A DNA stretch of 64,000 nucleotides from Brachybacterium epidermidis (GCF_015209585.1 NZ_JADEYR010000013.1:30781-94780); one strand, 5' to 3'. Positions 44,609 through 54,297 are shown, counted from the first letter of the stretch. Numbers and translations are program-made. Notes: generated by a model from the letters alone, not told the origin.

Positions 44609-45670
44609 ATGACCACCCAGAACTCACCCCGGACCACCGACGACCAGCGCCGCGGCACCCTGCGCGGCACCGTGGACGGCCTGCGCCGCGTGGACCTGAC
44701 TACTTCCCAGAAGCTGATGATCTTCGTGCTGTCGATGAGCCTGTTCGGGCTCTCGAACATCATCCTGGAGATCATCCCCGACCCCTCGATCGGCCCCGTC
44801 GACGTCTCCGTCTCCTACATGGTGTTCGTTCCCCTGGTGATGGCGGCCCTGTTCTCCCCGCTCTGGGCGGCGCTGGGCGCACCGCTGGGAGAGATCGTCT
44901 TCACGGATCTGCTGATGGGTGACTTCTCCGGCCTTGCCGAGGTCGAGGGCTACCTGCAGATGTTCCTGGCGGTCTACATCGCCGGCTCCCTGATCCGCAA
45001 TCCCCGCAGCCGGGTCCAGATCGTCATCGGTGCGCTGGTGGTGGTGCTGGTGGACAAGGTGCTCTCGGCCGTGGTGGACCTGTCCAAGGTGTGGATCGGC
45101 GTGGAGGACGCCGAGTTCGTGGAGGGTCTGCCTGAGTCGGTGCTGGCCCTGGAGATCATCGGTCTGGGTGTGGACGTGCTGATGAGCGGCATCCTGCTGG
45201 GTGCCATCCCTGCCCTGTGGCTGATCCCGGCTCTGCACGGGAAGATCGAGCCGCTGATGGGCATGCGCCCCCGCGTTCCCGGTGAGCCGATCCCCGGCCG
45301 TGCCCCGCGCACCCCGCTGTTCGTCGGCTTCGCGCTGCTGCTGGCCATTGCCTCCTTCGGCTTCGCGTTCCTGGAGGCCTTCGACCTCAACGCCGGCGAG
45401 TGGGAGCCCGATTTCCTCGACCGGTTCGGCAGCTGGTTCATCGTGGTCTCGGTGGTGGCGATCGCGCTGGTGCTGCTCGTGGCGCTGATCCTGTTCCGCC
45501 TCTCCCGCACCGCCGCCGACACCGAGCTGCACGAAGCTGAGGTGCGCGAGGACGTCGCACGGGCCGAGGCGGACCGGGCCGATTCTGGTCGGGCCGAGGC
45601 GGACCGGGCCGATTCCGGCCGGGCCGAGGCGGACCGGGCCGAATCGCCCTACACCCGTCAGCAGCGCTGA
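44609..45670 (+). CDS. ECF transporter substrate-specific (S) component-like membrane protein
   Basis: A 353-residue membrane protein. Six or more helices lie between residues 35 and 215 (QKLMIFVLSMSLFGLSN, then VSYMVFVPLVMAALFSPLWA), like an ECF S component, plus two further helices near 238-300. The C-terminal tail has three copies of RAEADRADSG-like ten-residue units, from a 30-bp tandem DNA repeat (about 45559-45648). The substrate is not recognisable; S components bind vitamins, metals or nucleobase precursors. It is followed by matching ATPase and T genes. Confidence 0.75.
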   Translation: MTTQNSPRTTDDQRRGTLRGTVDGLRRVDLTTSQKLMIFVLSMSLFGLSNIILEIIPDPSIGPVDVSVSYMVFVPLVMAALFSPLWAALGAPLGEIVFTDLLMGDFSGLAEVEGYLQMFLAVYIAGSLIRNPRSRVQIVIGALVVVLVDKVLSAVVDLSKVWIGVEDAEFVEGLPESVLALEIIGLGVDVLMSGILLGAIPALWLIPALHGKIEPLMGMRPRVPGEPIPGRAPRTPLFVGFALLLAIASFGFAFLEAFDLNAGEWEPDFLDRFGSWFIVVSVVAIALVLLVALILFRLSRTAADTELHEAEVREDVARAEADRADSGRAEADRADSGRAEADRAESPYTRQQR

Positions 45671-45690
45671 CCGACCCGCCGGAGCATCCC

Positions 45691-47470
45691 GTGCAGACCG
45701 TGCCCCCGACCTCCTCCCCGTTCCCGTCCTCCTCTCCGTCCACAGGCAGCGGTGACCCGGTGATCGTGGTCAAGGACCTCTCCTTCCGCTATCCCGGGAC
45801 CGACCGCGACACCCTGCGCAACGTCGACCTCACCATCGAGCGCGGGGACTTCGTGGCGGTGGTCGGGGGCAACGGCTCTGCCAAGACCACCCTGTGCAAG
45901 ACCTTCAACGGACTGGTGCCGCACTACTGGAACGGTGACTTCGCCGGCAGTGTGCACGTGGGCGGCACCGACACCTGGGAATCCTCCGTCGCCGAGCTGT
46001 CCAGCCGGGTCGGGTACGTGTACCAGGACTTCCAGAACCAGCTGGTGCGGCCCACCGTCCGCGACGAGGTCGCCTTCGGGCCCCTCAACTTCGGCCATGC
46101 GGACTACCGCGAGCGCACCGAGGAGGCTCTCGCGCAGCTGGGCATCAGCCACCTGCGCGACAGCTTCGTGTGGCAGCTCTCCGGAGGGCAGTCGCACCTG
46201 GTGGCGCTGGCCGCCGTGCTGGCCCTGCGGCCGGAGGTGGTGGTGGTCGACGAGCCGGTGGCCGAGCTCGACCCGGCGCGCGCCCGCGAGATCTACCTGC
46301 GCCTCCAGCAGCTGAACCGCGAGCACGGCATCACCGTGGTGACGATCGAGCACCACGCCGAGTTCATCGCGGAGTTCGCCCGCTCGGTGGTGCTGATGGC
46401 CGACGGCGCCCCCGTGTGGCACCTGCCCGTCCAGGAGGCCATGGACCGCCACCGCGAACTGGAGGACAACGGCATCCCTGCGCCCGATGCAGTGTCCCTC
46501 ACCGCGGCGGTAGGCGCCGATCGGGTGGCCCTCGACGTGGACTCCGCGGTCCCGATGCTGCGCCCCCACCTGCGGGACGCACCGCCTGCCAATCCCGCCG
46601 CGGATGACACCGTCGGGCCCGAGGGCCGCGGCGAGGTCGTCGCCTCCCTGCGCGGGGTGAACCACGGCTACCGCACCGTGCGCGGCGATCTCGCTCCGGT
46701 GCTGATCGACCTGGACCTCGACCTGCACGCGGGGGAGCGGATCGCACTGGTGGGCACCAACGGCGCCGGCAAGACCACGCTGATGAAACTGCTGACCGGC
46801 CTGATGGTCCCCCGTTCGGGCACCGTCACGGTCACCGGCATCGACACCCGCTCCCGCTCCGCCGCCCGCCTCGCCGACCATGTCTCCTACCTCTACCAGC
46901 ACCCTCAGCGGATGTTCCTCAAGGACACCGTGCGGGCCGACATCGCGCTGTTCCCTGCGGGCCGCCAGGTCCCGGGGCGCAGGAGCTGGTGGAGGAGGTG
47001 CTGGGGGGGTGGGCCTGGAGGAGCTCGCCGAGCGGGACGGCCGCAGCCTCTCGGGCGGCCAGCAGCGCCGCGCGACCATCGGCATCGGGCTCGCCATGCG
47101 CCCCTCCCTGCTGCTGCTGGACGAGCCCACCTCCAGCCTCGATGTGCGCTCCCGCGACGACGTGATCGGGATGCTCGACTCACTGGCCGACACAGTGCGC
47201 TGCGCGGTGGTGGCCAGCCACGACATGGAGCTGGTGGCCACCTGGGCCAGTCGCGTGATCGTCCTGGACCAGGGCCGGGTGCTGGCCGACGTCACCCCGC
47301 GCGAGCTGTTCGCGCGCCCCGAGATCACCCGCCAGGCGCGACTGGTGCCTCCCCAGGCCGCGCGGATCGCGCACAGCCTGGGCATCGACCCACTGCCGTT
47401 GACCGCCGCCGAACTGGGTGAGCATCTGCGCGACCAGCAACCCGCCCTCATGATCGGAGGCCAGCGCTGA
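45691..47470 (+). pseudogene. ECF transporter double ATPase (A-A' fusion) with two frameshifts
   Basis: Two CbiO-type ABC domains in one gene. Domain 1: GGNGSAKTT (Walker A with Ala for Gly), LSGGQ, VVVVDEPVAELD. Domain 2: GTNGAGKTTLMK, SLSGGQQRR, LLLLDEPTSSLD. The reading frame breaks after FPAGRQVPG. One base is missing at the G4 run 46974-46977, giving AQELVEEVLGG in another frame, and a second at the G7 run 47003-47009, after which VGLEELAERDGR resumes. Both lie in homopolymers, so assembly error is as likely as real loss; all motifs are otherwise intact. Starts with GTG, ends overlapping the T gene. Confidence 0.8.
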
Positions 47471-48294
47471 TGGCCCGCAAGACCCATGACGTGCTCAGCG
47501 TCGACTGGGTGCGCCTTGAACTGCTGCGCACCGCCTACTCCACGCGCGGCGGCCTCTTCGCCCGGATGGATCCGCGCATGGTGCTGGCCTGGTACGTGCT
47601 GCTGGCGCTGGCTCCCTGGTTCACCCACAACCTCACTGTGCTGCTGATGCTGTTCGGCCTGGGTGTGGCCTCGGTGGCCCTGGCCCGGGTGGGACCGCTG
47701 GTGCTGGGCCTGTTCGTGATCGGCCTGGGGGCCGACGTGGTGGGGCTGTTCCTCGCCTCGTTCCTGTTCGGCGGCAACCTGGACACGCTGGTGGCGCTGG
47801 CCGAGCTGAACCTCAAGCTGGGTGCAGTCTCGATGGCATCCATGGCGGCCTTCGTGTCCTTGGACCCGGAGAAGCTCTCGGACGCACTGCTGGCGCTGCG
47901 GGCCCCCGAACTGCTCGCCTTCGGCGTGAGCTACGGGTACCGCATGCTGCCGATCCTGGTGGACGAGTACGTGACCGTGTTCGAGGGGCAACGGCTGCGC
48001 CACGCCCCGCCGCCGCATCGGGGCATCCTCGGATGGAGGGTGATCCTGCAGTGGTGCACACTGGCCGTGACCGCGTTCTATCCGATCATGCTGAACACCG
48101 CCAAGAACGTGCGCACCACCGTGGAAGCGCTGGAGACCCGGGGCTTCACCTACGGCGCGGCGAATACCAGCGGCCGCACCCTGCGCCTCGCCTACCTGAG
48201 GGTGACCGCGCTCGATGTCGCGGTGCTCGCCGCCTCCGCGCTCACGGTGATCGGGGCGTACTGGGTGGGCGGCCAGTACCCGCTCCACCGCTGA
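47470..48294 (+). CDS. ECF transporter transmembrane (T) component
   Basis: A 274-residue CbiQ/EcfT-family protein with about five helices. The T-component coupling motifs are present: a first Ala-Arg-Gly-like element ETRGFTYGAAN near 225-235 and FEGQRLRHAPPP near 173. It couples the ATPase pair to the S component. Its ATG shares one base with the ATPase stop (TGATG). An intact T gene next to a frameshifted ATPase supports either recent damage or sequence error. Confidence 0.87.
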   Translation: MARKTHDVLSVDWVRLELLRTAYSTRGGLFARMDPRMVLAWYVLLALAPWFTHNLTVLLMLFGLGVASVALARVGPLVLGLFVIGLGADVVGLFLASFLFGGNLDTLVALAELNLKLGAVSMASMAAFVSLDPEKLSDALLALRAPELLAFGVSYGYRMLPILVDEYVTVFEGQRLRHAPPPHRGILGWRVILQWCTLAVTAFYPIMLNTAKNVRTTVEALETRGFTYGAANTSGRTLRLAYLRVTALDVAVLAASALTVIGAYWVGGQYPLHR

Positions 48295-48304
48295 GCAGTC
48301 GTGC

Positions 48305-48352
48305 CGACGGCCCGGCGGCACCCACCACTGGGGCGGGGCCGTCGGGCCGTCG
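48305..48352. terminator. Hairpin after the ECF operon
   Basis: CGACGGCCC (48305-48313) pairs with GGGCCGTCG (48344-48352), with more G/C pairing inside. It lies between the convergent ECF T gene and the DUF3618 gene. No T-tract. Confidence 0.5.
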
Positions 48353-48393
48353 ACGGGGGAGCGGATCGGGCACGGGGCCCGGTCCGGTGAGCG

Positions 48394-49029
48394 TCAGCTG
48401 TCCTGCGCGGTGTTCTTGACGTCCTCGGCGTTGCTCTTGGCCGAGTCGGTGACCTCGTCCTTCTGGATCTGCGCCTCGAGCTTCACGTTCTCGGCGCTGT
48501 CCTGAGCGGACTCCTTGACGTTCTGGGCAGCCTGCTGAGCGGGCTCCTTGAGCTCGTCGGCCACGTGGCGGGCCTGGTCCTTGACGTCGTCGAGGACCGG
48601 CTGTGCGCGATCCTCGATGTGCTGGGCCAGACGCTGCTCCTTCTGGGAGGCGGGCAGCAGTGAGGCCGCGAGCCAGCCCACGCCCAGGGCGATCAGACCA
48701 GCGGCCAGGGGGTTGCCCTGGGTCTGCCGCTTGATCTGGTGAGGTGCCCGGCGTGCGGCGTCACCGGCGTCCTGCGCCGCGGACTGCACGCCGTGCTTGG
48801 CGCTGGATGCAGTGTCGGAGACGCTGGTGCCGACGTCGTCGGCCGTCCCCATCACGCGGTCCTTCACACCGCCCACGGCGTCGCGCACGGCACCGCGGGC
48901 CTTGTCGACCTGGCGGTGGGCGACGTTGGAGGGCGTGACCTTCTCGGCCATGGCGTCCACGTCGTTGGACAGGTTGTAGCGGGTCCGCTCGATATCGGCA
49001 CGGATCTCGTCAGGATGCTGCTGGTTCAT
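48394..49029 (-). CDS. DUF3618 protein
   Basis: A 211-residue protein. N-terminal DUF3618 signature PDEIRADIERTRYNLSNDVD (residues 6-25). A long amphipathic, Ala/Asp/Lys-rich coiled stretch (about 40-95) resembles LEA-like repeats, then one membrane helix (LAAGLIALGVGWLAASLL near 107-124), then a second charged helical tail with repeated D-x-A-x-x-V-K-x-x-A-Q. Function unknown; the family is found with the two genes upstream, often linked to envelope stress. Last gene of a three-gene operon with 4-bp overlaps. Confidence 0.88.
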   Translation of the reverse strand: MNQQHPDEIRADIERTRYNLSNDVDAMAEKVTPSNVAHRQVDKARGAVRDAVGGVKDRVMGTADDVGTSVSDTASSAKHGVQSAAQDAGDAARRAPHQIKRQTQGNPLAAGLIALGVGWLAASLLPASQKEQRLAQHIEDRAQPVLDDVKDQARHVADELKEPAQQAAQNVKESAQDSAENVKLEAQIQKDEVTDSAKSNAEDVKNTAQDS

Positions 49030-49457
49030 CGCGGTTCCTTAGAGGGAGTAACGGCTTCGGGGACTTGCTTGAGGGTCTCGGCAGTCTGCGGAGCGCCCTC
49101 GATCTCGTCGATGTTCTTCTTGCCCACCACGGCGAGGATGGCGGCCGGGATCGCCCACAGGATCGCGAGGATCACGCCGGCCCATGCGTAGCCGATGACG
49201 GTGCCGCCCAGGGCGGCCCACAGGGCGATGGACAGGAACAGCAGGACGAAGTGCCCTGCCACACCGGCGCCGCCGAACATCCCGGCGCCCTTGCCCGCCT
49301 TCTTGGCGGAAATCGTCAGCTCGGCCTTGGCCAGCGCGATCTCCTGTCGGATCAGCGTGGACAGGTCCGTGGTGACCTTGGACATCAGGGTCCCCAGGGA
49401 CTCCGTCTCCGCCCGGCGCTCGGCCTCGGAGGGTGGAGGGGTGTACTGGGAGCTCAC
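49026..49457 (-). CDS. Phage-holin-like / DUF1469 membrane protein
   Basis: A 143-residue protein of the actinobacterial putative superfamily III holin (DUF1469) family. An N-terminal cytoplasmic helix (LMSKVTTDLSTLIRQEIALA, about 24-43, the typical opening) is followed by two membrane helices (about 62-82 and 87-112). Despite the name it is a housekeeping envelope protein family, not a phage gene. It overlaps both neighbours by ATGA. Confidence 0.88.
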   Translation of the reverse strand: MSSQYTPPPSEAERRAETESLGTLMSKVTTDLSTLIRQEIALAKAELTISAKKAGKGAGMFGGAGVAGHFVLLFLSIALWAALGGTVIGYAWAGVILAILWAIPAAILAVVGKKNIDEIEGAPQTAETLKQVPEAVTPSKEPR

Positions 49458-50386
49458 CGGATGTCACCTCGCCCATCGGACTCCGGCAGGCGCGGGGGCA
49501 CCGGACGGGTCGGCTCGGCGGGGGGCACCGGAGCGTCGTAGGGGTAGCCCTGCTGGCCGGGTGCGTCGTACCCCGGGGTGCCGGGGACCGCCTGGCCGAC
49601 GGACGGGTCCACGGGCGGGACGGTGCCGCCGGTGGTGTATCCCGGCTGCGGGGGCACGGGGGTGGCCCGGTACTGGCTGTCACCCGGGCCGTAGAAGCCC
49701 GCGGTGCCGGTGCGGCTGGCCCAGACGTCCTGGTCGTCGTCGTCGGAGTGGACCTGAGCGACGGAGCGTGTGAGGCGCCCGGCTGCGAAGCCGAGGCCAG
49801 CGGCGATCGCCAGGAACGCGACGGGGCGACGGCGGGCGAAGCTCTTGACCTCGGTCAGCACGTCGGCCGGCTCGTGGTTCTCCAGCCAGTCGGCGAGGGC
49901 GCCGGTGCGGTCGGTGACCTGCTGGGCCAGATCGGTGGCCAGGCCGTCCTCGGGCTTCTCACCACGGGACATCCGCCCGAGGTCGTCGGTGAAGGTGCGC
50001 ACCGTGCCGGCGGCGCGGTTGAGCTGGTCGGAGGCCTGGGTGCTGAGGGTCGAGGAGGTCTCGTCCCAGAGCTTGCGGCCCTCGCGCACGGCATCGTCCT
50101 TCACGCCGAGGGCCTCGTCCTTGGCGGTGCCGGCCACAGCGCCGCCTGCCTGCTTGGTGTCCTCGGCGACGTTGCGTGCGGAGTCCTTGGCCTGCTGGCC
50201 GGTTCCGCTCTTGTCGTCGTCGTAGGGGACGGGTGGCGGGGGCACCGCGGTGCCCTGAACGCCGGGGCCGGGGATTCCCTGGCCCTCCACACCGCCGGAC
50301 GTGGTGCCAGGCGCGCCCGGGGTGGGCGGCTGGTTCCACGGCTCCCCGCGGTGGGTCTGGTTCTGGTCACGGTAGGGATCGGTCAT
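49454..50386 (-). CDS. Pro/Gly-rich envelope-associated hypothetical protein
   Basis: A 310-residue protein, first gene of the DUF3618 operon. Residues 1-70 are disordered (Pro/Gly/Thr), 75-195 form Ala/Lys/Asp-rich amphipathic helices (SARNVAEDTKQAGGAVAGTA) like those of the DUF3618 product. A short hydrophobic segment (RPVAFLAIAAGLGFAAGRLT) lies near 200-219, followed by a Tyr/Pro/Gly tail. The ATG at 50386 follows GGAGG with 5-bp spacing. Probably a membrane-associated stress protein; no named family recognised. Confidence 0.75.
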   Translation of the reverse strand: MTDPYRDQNQTHRGEPWNQPPTPGAPGTTSGGVEGQGIPGPGVQGTAVPPPPVPYDDDKSGTGQQAKDSARNVAEDTKQAGGAVAGTAKDEALGVKDDAVREGRKLWDETSSTLSTQASDQLNRAAGTVRTFTDDLGRMSRGEKPEDGLATDLAQQVTDRTGALADWLENHEPADVLTEVKSFARRRPVAFLAIAAGLGFAAGRLTRSVAQVHSDDDDQDVWASRTGTAGFYGPGDSQYRATPVPPQPGYTTGGTVPPVDPSVGQAVPGTPGYDAPGQQGYPYDAPVPPAEPTRPVPPRLPESDGRGDIR

Positions 50387-50764
50387 GACATACCTCCCGG
50401 GTCTCGAAACGCACACCGGTTGTGTGGGCGCCATGACTCGACCCTAGGCGGGAGCGTGTGATGTTGCAGAATCGTAAGCCCAGGCGGTCGGTAGGTGCGG
50501 AGGGCTGTTGTATACTCCCGCGCTGTTTCGCGCGTTATCCCTACCCGGGGCCGCTCGCTCCTCCGCCTTCTCCCCCACATCTCGCGCTGGCCAGCGGTGA
50601 TGTGAGCCGTAGCGCCTGCGGCGGCGCGGGCGCACCCTTGCAGGGTGACCGCTGTGCCCGACTTGGGACGTTGGTCCCTCGTCGATATTGGATCGTCCCG
50701 ATCCATGACCAACCGGTAGACCTAGGTCACATCCGGGGCTTCCGAGCTGTGCCGCGGACATGGT
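50387..50764. other. Intergenic region without a recognisable gene
   Basis: A 378-bp promoter-side region of the DUF3618 operon. Visible: a 10-bp palindrome GACCTAGGTC (about 50726-50735), a TATACT box near 50512, and a CGCG-TGTTT-CGCG mini-hairpin at about 50519-50534. Open frames here are compositional and show no family sequence. Confidence 0.5.
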
Positions 50765-50806
50765 CGAGGCCCCGACCGCGGGGCGGGCGCAGCGGTCAGG
50801 GCCTCG
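50765..50806 (-). terminator. Terminator of the metP-metS operon
   Basis: A 15-bp stem with one C-A mismatch (50765-50779 with 50792-50806; lower arm CGAGGCCC) lies 11 bp past the metS stop. Confidence 0.65.
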
Positions 50807-50817
50807 AGCAGTGCTGG

Positions 50818-50925
50818 TCAGACGTCGCTCTCGGGGTGGCGCATGATGTTCAGCACCGCGGCCACGAGTCCTCCCCACACGGTGAGGATCGAGACGGCCA
50901 TCATGACGATCGCGGAGACGGACAT
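50818..50925 (-). CDS. metS: Small subunit MetS of Na+-dependent methionine/alanine importer
   Basis: A 35-residue single-helix protein, MSVSAIVMMAVSILTVWGG then LVAAVLNIMRHPESDV. It matches the MetS small-subunit pattern (one hydrophobic helix with a WGG motif and a basic end). The ATG at 50925 follows AGGAGGAG. In Corynebacterium, MetS is required with MetP for Na+-coupled methionine and alanine uptake. It lies 57 bp downstream of the transporter gene on the same strand. Confidence 0.88.
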   Translation of the reverse strand: MSVSAIVMMAVSILTVWGGLVAAVLNIMRHPESDV

Positions 50926-50982
50926 TGACTCCTCCTGGAGTTCGGGAACAGTGGAGAGGTTGGGTGCCTGAGGATGCGGGCC

Positions 50983-52638
50983 TCAGGAACGGCCGTCCTG
51001 CGGCCCGGCCGGGCGCAGCTGGTGGGGGGTGGCCACGTCATGGCCGGACAGGCCGGTGCCGGGGACCACGGGCGGTGCCAGTTCGTCCCCGTCGGAGTCC
51101 GGCCGGTTGAGGTTCGAGTCGCGGGGCCAGGGCAGCAGGGACAGCACCACGCTGCCCACCACCAGGCTCAGGGCCATCAGCCAGCCGAACACGATGTTGA
51201 ACCACAGCGGGTAGCCGGAGTAGGTGCCCTCGCCGCCGATCAGGTCGATGGTGGAGGCGATCAGCGAGACGCCCAGCACGATCGGCACGATCACCGCCAC
51301 GCAGACGGTCCATCCCGTGCCCAGGCGGAACGAGCCGCGCAGGTTCAGGTGGTCGCGCAGTGTGGGCAGGGCCCGCACCAGGTAGACCAGCGCCACGGTG
51401 CTCACCAGGGCGGCACCGACGATGCCGTACTGGTTGACCCAGTTGTCCATCACGTCCAGCAGGGCAAGGCCCATGGTGGTGGGGAACACCGCGATCGAGA
51501 ACAGGCCCAGCGGCACCGTCACCAGCAGCGTGGCCGGCACGCGGGAGAGACCGAACTTGTCGCCGATCGCGGAGATGACGACCTCCACGATCGAGACCAG
51601 TGAGGTGAAGCCGGCCAGCACCAGGGAGCCGAAGAACAGGACGCCGATCAGGGCGCCGCCGGGGGCCTCGCCGATGATGGCGGGAAAGGCGATGAACGCC
51701 AGGCCGATGCCGGAGGAGACCACCTCGTCGACCGCGACGCCCTGCGCCTGGGCCATGAAGCCCAGCGCGCTGAACACGCCGATGCCGGCCAGGATCTCGA
51801 AGCTCGAGTTGGCGAAGCCGACCACCAGGCCGGAGCCGGTGAGGTCGGTGTTCTTCTTCAGGTAGGAGGCGTAGGTGAGCATGATGCCGAACGCCACCGA
51901 CAGGGAGAAGAAGATCTGGCCGTAGGCCGCGACCCACACCCCCGGGCTCAGCAGCGCGCCCCAGTTGGGCCGGAAGAAGGCGTTCAGGCCGGTGAAGGCG
52001 CCGGGCAGCATCATGGCCCGCGCCACCAGGATCACGAACATGATCACCAGCAGCGGGATGAATATCATCGCGGACTTGGAGATGCCGTTGTGCACACCCA
52101 GCACCATCACCAGCACGATGGCCACCCACACCAGGATGCAGGTGATGAGCACGGGTGGGACGTAATCGAAGGCGACGGTGACGTCGGCCCCTTCGAGGGC
52201 CCGGGTGAAGGAGCCGAAGAAGGCGCCGGGGTCGTCGCCCCAGCGGGTGTCGACGGAGAAGACGGTGTAATTGGCGGCCCACGCGATGATGAGCGCGTAG
52301 TACACGGCGATGACCACGCAGATCAGCACCTGCCACCAGCCGATGAACTCGGTCCAGCGGGTCAGGCGGCGCCATGCCATCGGGGGTGAGCCCCGCCAGC
52401 GGTGGCCGATCGCGTAGTCGATGAACAGCAGGGGGATGCCGGCGGTCAGCAGGGCCACCAGGTACGGGAGGATGAATGCGCCGCCGCCGTTGTCGTAGGC
52501 GACCGCGGGGAAGCGCCAGATGTTGCCGAGGCCGACGGCGGAGCCGATCGCCGCGAAGATGAAGGCGGTGCGGCCGCGGAACGCACCGCGATCGGCGCTC
52601 TGGGTGGCGGCGCCGGCGGACGGGGTTGGTGCACTCAC
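50983..52638 (-). CDS. metP: NSS-family Na+-dependent methionine/alanine symporter MetP
   Basis: A 551-residue neurotransmitter:sodium symporter with about twelve helices. The helix-1 substrate and Na+ region is IFAAIGSAVGLGNIWRFP (residues 29-46), and helix 2-3 contains GGGAFILPYLVALLTAGIP. A cytoplasmic tail follows residue 510. Together with the adjacent 35-residue MetS it forms a high-affinity methionine/alanine importer. No SAM riboswitch is visible upstream. Confidence 0.93.
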   Translation of the reverse strand: MSAPTPSAGAATQSADRGAFRGRTAFIFAAIGSAVGLGNIWRFPAVAYDNGGGAFILPYLVALLTAGIPLLFIDYAIGHRWRGSPPMAWRRLTRWTEFIGWWQVLICVVIAVYYALIIAWAANYTVFSVDTRWGDDPGAFFGSFTRALEGADVTVAFDYVPPVLITCILVWVAIVLVMVLGVHNGISKSAMIFIPLLVIMFVILVARAMMLPGAFTGLNAFFRPNWGALLSPGVWVAAYGQIFFSLSVAFGIMLTYASYLKKNTDLTGSGLVVGFANSSFEILAGIGVFSALGFMAQAQGVAVDEVVSSGIGLAFIAFPAIIGEAPGGALIGVLFFGSLVLAGFTSLVSIVEVVISAIGDKFGLSRVPATLLVTVPLGLFSIAVFPTTMGLALLDVMDNWVNQYGIVGAALVSTVALVYLVRALPTLRDHLNLRGSFRLGTGWTVCVAVIVPIVLGVSLIASTIDLIGGEGTYSGYPLWFNIVFGWLMALSLVVGSVVLSLLPWPRDSNLNRPDSDGDELAPPVVPGTGLSGHDVATPHQLRPAGPQDGRS

Positions 52639-52925
52639 GATGAGCCTCCGGGTGAGCTGCGCCGGTCACGGCGCGGGGGAGAGAGGTCGACGACGTCGGC
52701 GACCCGGGGAAGATGCGCCGCCTGGGGGTCGACGGCACGACGGCCGCGGGAGACGGCCCTGGACCGCAGGGATGGGCGGTCCGACGCACGGCGCGGTGCG
52801 GGATCGCCGCGGGGCACCGTGGGGGCATCGTACCGTCGCGAGGGATGGACGCGCGCGGGCGGCGGGAGCGCAACGGGCGGAAGGGGCGCGACGGGAATCC
52901 AGTGAGGCCCGTTACCCTCGGGCCC

Positions 52926-54297
52926 ATGTCTGAACCGTCCCCCGTGCGGCTCGGGTCCACCTCGACCGAGCGGTCCACCGCCTACATGCACCAGCTCGAC
53001 GAGGAGAGGGAGGCGGCTCAGCGCACGCAGAGCCACCCGGCTCCGACCACACCGGCACCCCGGAGGCGCTGCGCTCCCGGCTCGAGGAGGAGGTCGACAA
53101 GGCCGGCCCCGAGCTCGTCGACCTGATGATCGACCTCGCCGAGCATCCCGAGGTCGCCTTCGAGGAGCACCGCTCCGCCGCCGCGATCGTGAGGATCCTC
53201 GAGGGCCACGGCATCGACGCCCAGCTCGGCGTGCACGGCCTGGACACGGCGATCCGCGCCGAGATCCGCGGCGAGGGCGCCGGATCGGCCGACGCGCCGA
53301 CCGTCGCGGTTCTCTCCGAGTACGACGCCCTGCCCGGCATCGGCCACGGCTGCGGCCACATCGTCATCGCCGTGATGGGCCTGGGCGCCTTCCTGGGTCT
53401 CACGGAGCTCGCGAAGAAGGACCCCTCGGCCTTGCCCGGCACCGTCGCCTACCTCGGCACCCCCGCCGAGAGGGCCACACCGGCAAGGAGTACATGGCTC
53501 GCGACTGCGCCTTCGACGGGCTCGACGCCGCGGTCATGGCGCAGGGCTATCCCGGCTACGACCTGGCCGACCAGGTGTGGCTGGGCAGACGCACACTCAC
53601 CGTCGAGTTCCACGGCCACACCGCCCACGCCTCCGCGCAGTCGTTCATGGGACGGAACGCCCTGGACGCGGCGAGCCTGATGTACCAGGGCATCGGCCTG
53701 ATGCGCCAGCAGACCCCGCCCAGCGACCGCATCCACGCCGTGATCCGCGAGGGCGGCGAGCGGGCCAGCGTCGTCCCCGACCACGCGTAGCTCGGCCTGT
53801 AGGTGCGCTCCCAGCGGCCCGAGACCCTCAAGGATCTCTCCCGCCGGGTCGAGGACGTCGCCCACGGCGCGGCCCTGATGGCCGGCGTCGGCGTGACCGT
53901 CACCTGGGACCACCACCCGCCCTCCCTGCCGGTGCGCACCAACGACGCGCTGACCGGCCGCTGGGTCGAGGCGCAGCGTCGCCGTGGCCGCGACCCGCTG
54001 CCGCTGGGCGTGGTCTCCACGACCCTCGCCGCCTCCACCGACTTCGGCAACGTCAGCTACCGCCTGCCCGGCATGCATCCGCTGATCCGCATCGCCCCGG
54101 CCGACGTCGCCCTGCACACCCGCGAGTTCGCGGCCGAGTCCACCTCGGCCAACGCCCGCGCGGCAGCGACCGACGGGGCCTACGGCCTGGCCGCCACCCA
54201 GCTCGACGTCCTGCACGACCCGGCGCTCGCCGCCGCCGTCGCCGAGCAGTTCGCCGCAGCCGGCGGTGCGATCGAGGTCCCCTCCTTCTTCGACTGA
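52926..54297 (+). pseudogene. M20 amidohydrolase (AbgB-like), decayed
   Basis: The gene spans three frames: SEPSPVRLGSTSTERSTAYM (from the ATG at 52926), then PELVDLMIDLAEHPEVAFEE through LSEYDALPGIGHGCGHIV (metal-site region, about 53110-53465), then KEYMARDCAFDGLDA onward. In the third frame two TAG codons interrupt VVPDHA-LGL-VRSQRP near 53788-53802, and the rest stays open to 54297. Two frameshifts plus two nonsense changes make this a true pseudogene. The intact family cleaves p-aminobenzoyl-glutamate or other N-acyl amino acids. The transporter downstream is also truncated. Confidence 0.85.

Noticed and set aside
46974..47009. Programmed frameshifting in the ECF ATPase
   Set aside because: Two separate one-base losses would be needed, there is no slippery heptamer with downstream structure typical of programmed sites, and both lie in plain G-runs.
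45658..48321. An 887-codon minus-strand frame opposite the ECF genes
   Set aside because: Shadow of the ECF ATPase and T genes; no motif and wrong third-base pattern.
49026..49457. Holin-like gene as evidence of a prophage
   Set aside because: No other phage gene is nearby; the DUF1469 family is a normal envelope protein in actinobacteria and sits in an operon with DUF3618.
53788..53802. TAG codons in the abgB-like gene as readthrough or pyrrolysine sites
   Set aside because: Two TAGs within 15 bp plus two frameshifts are simple decay; no reason to expect recoding in an actinobacterium.
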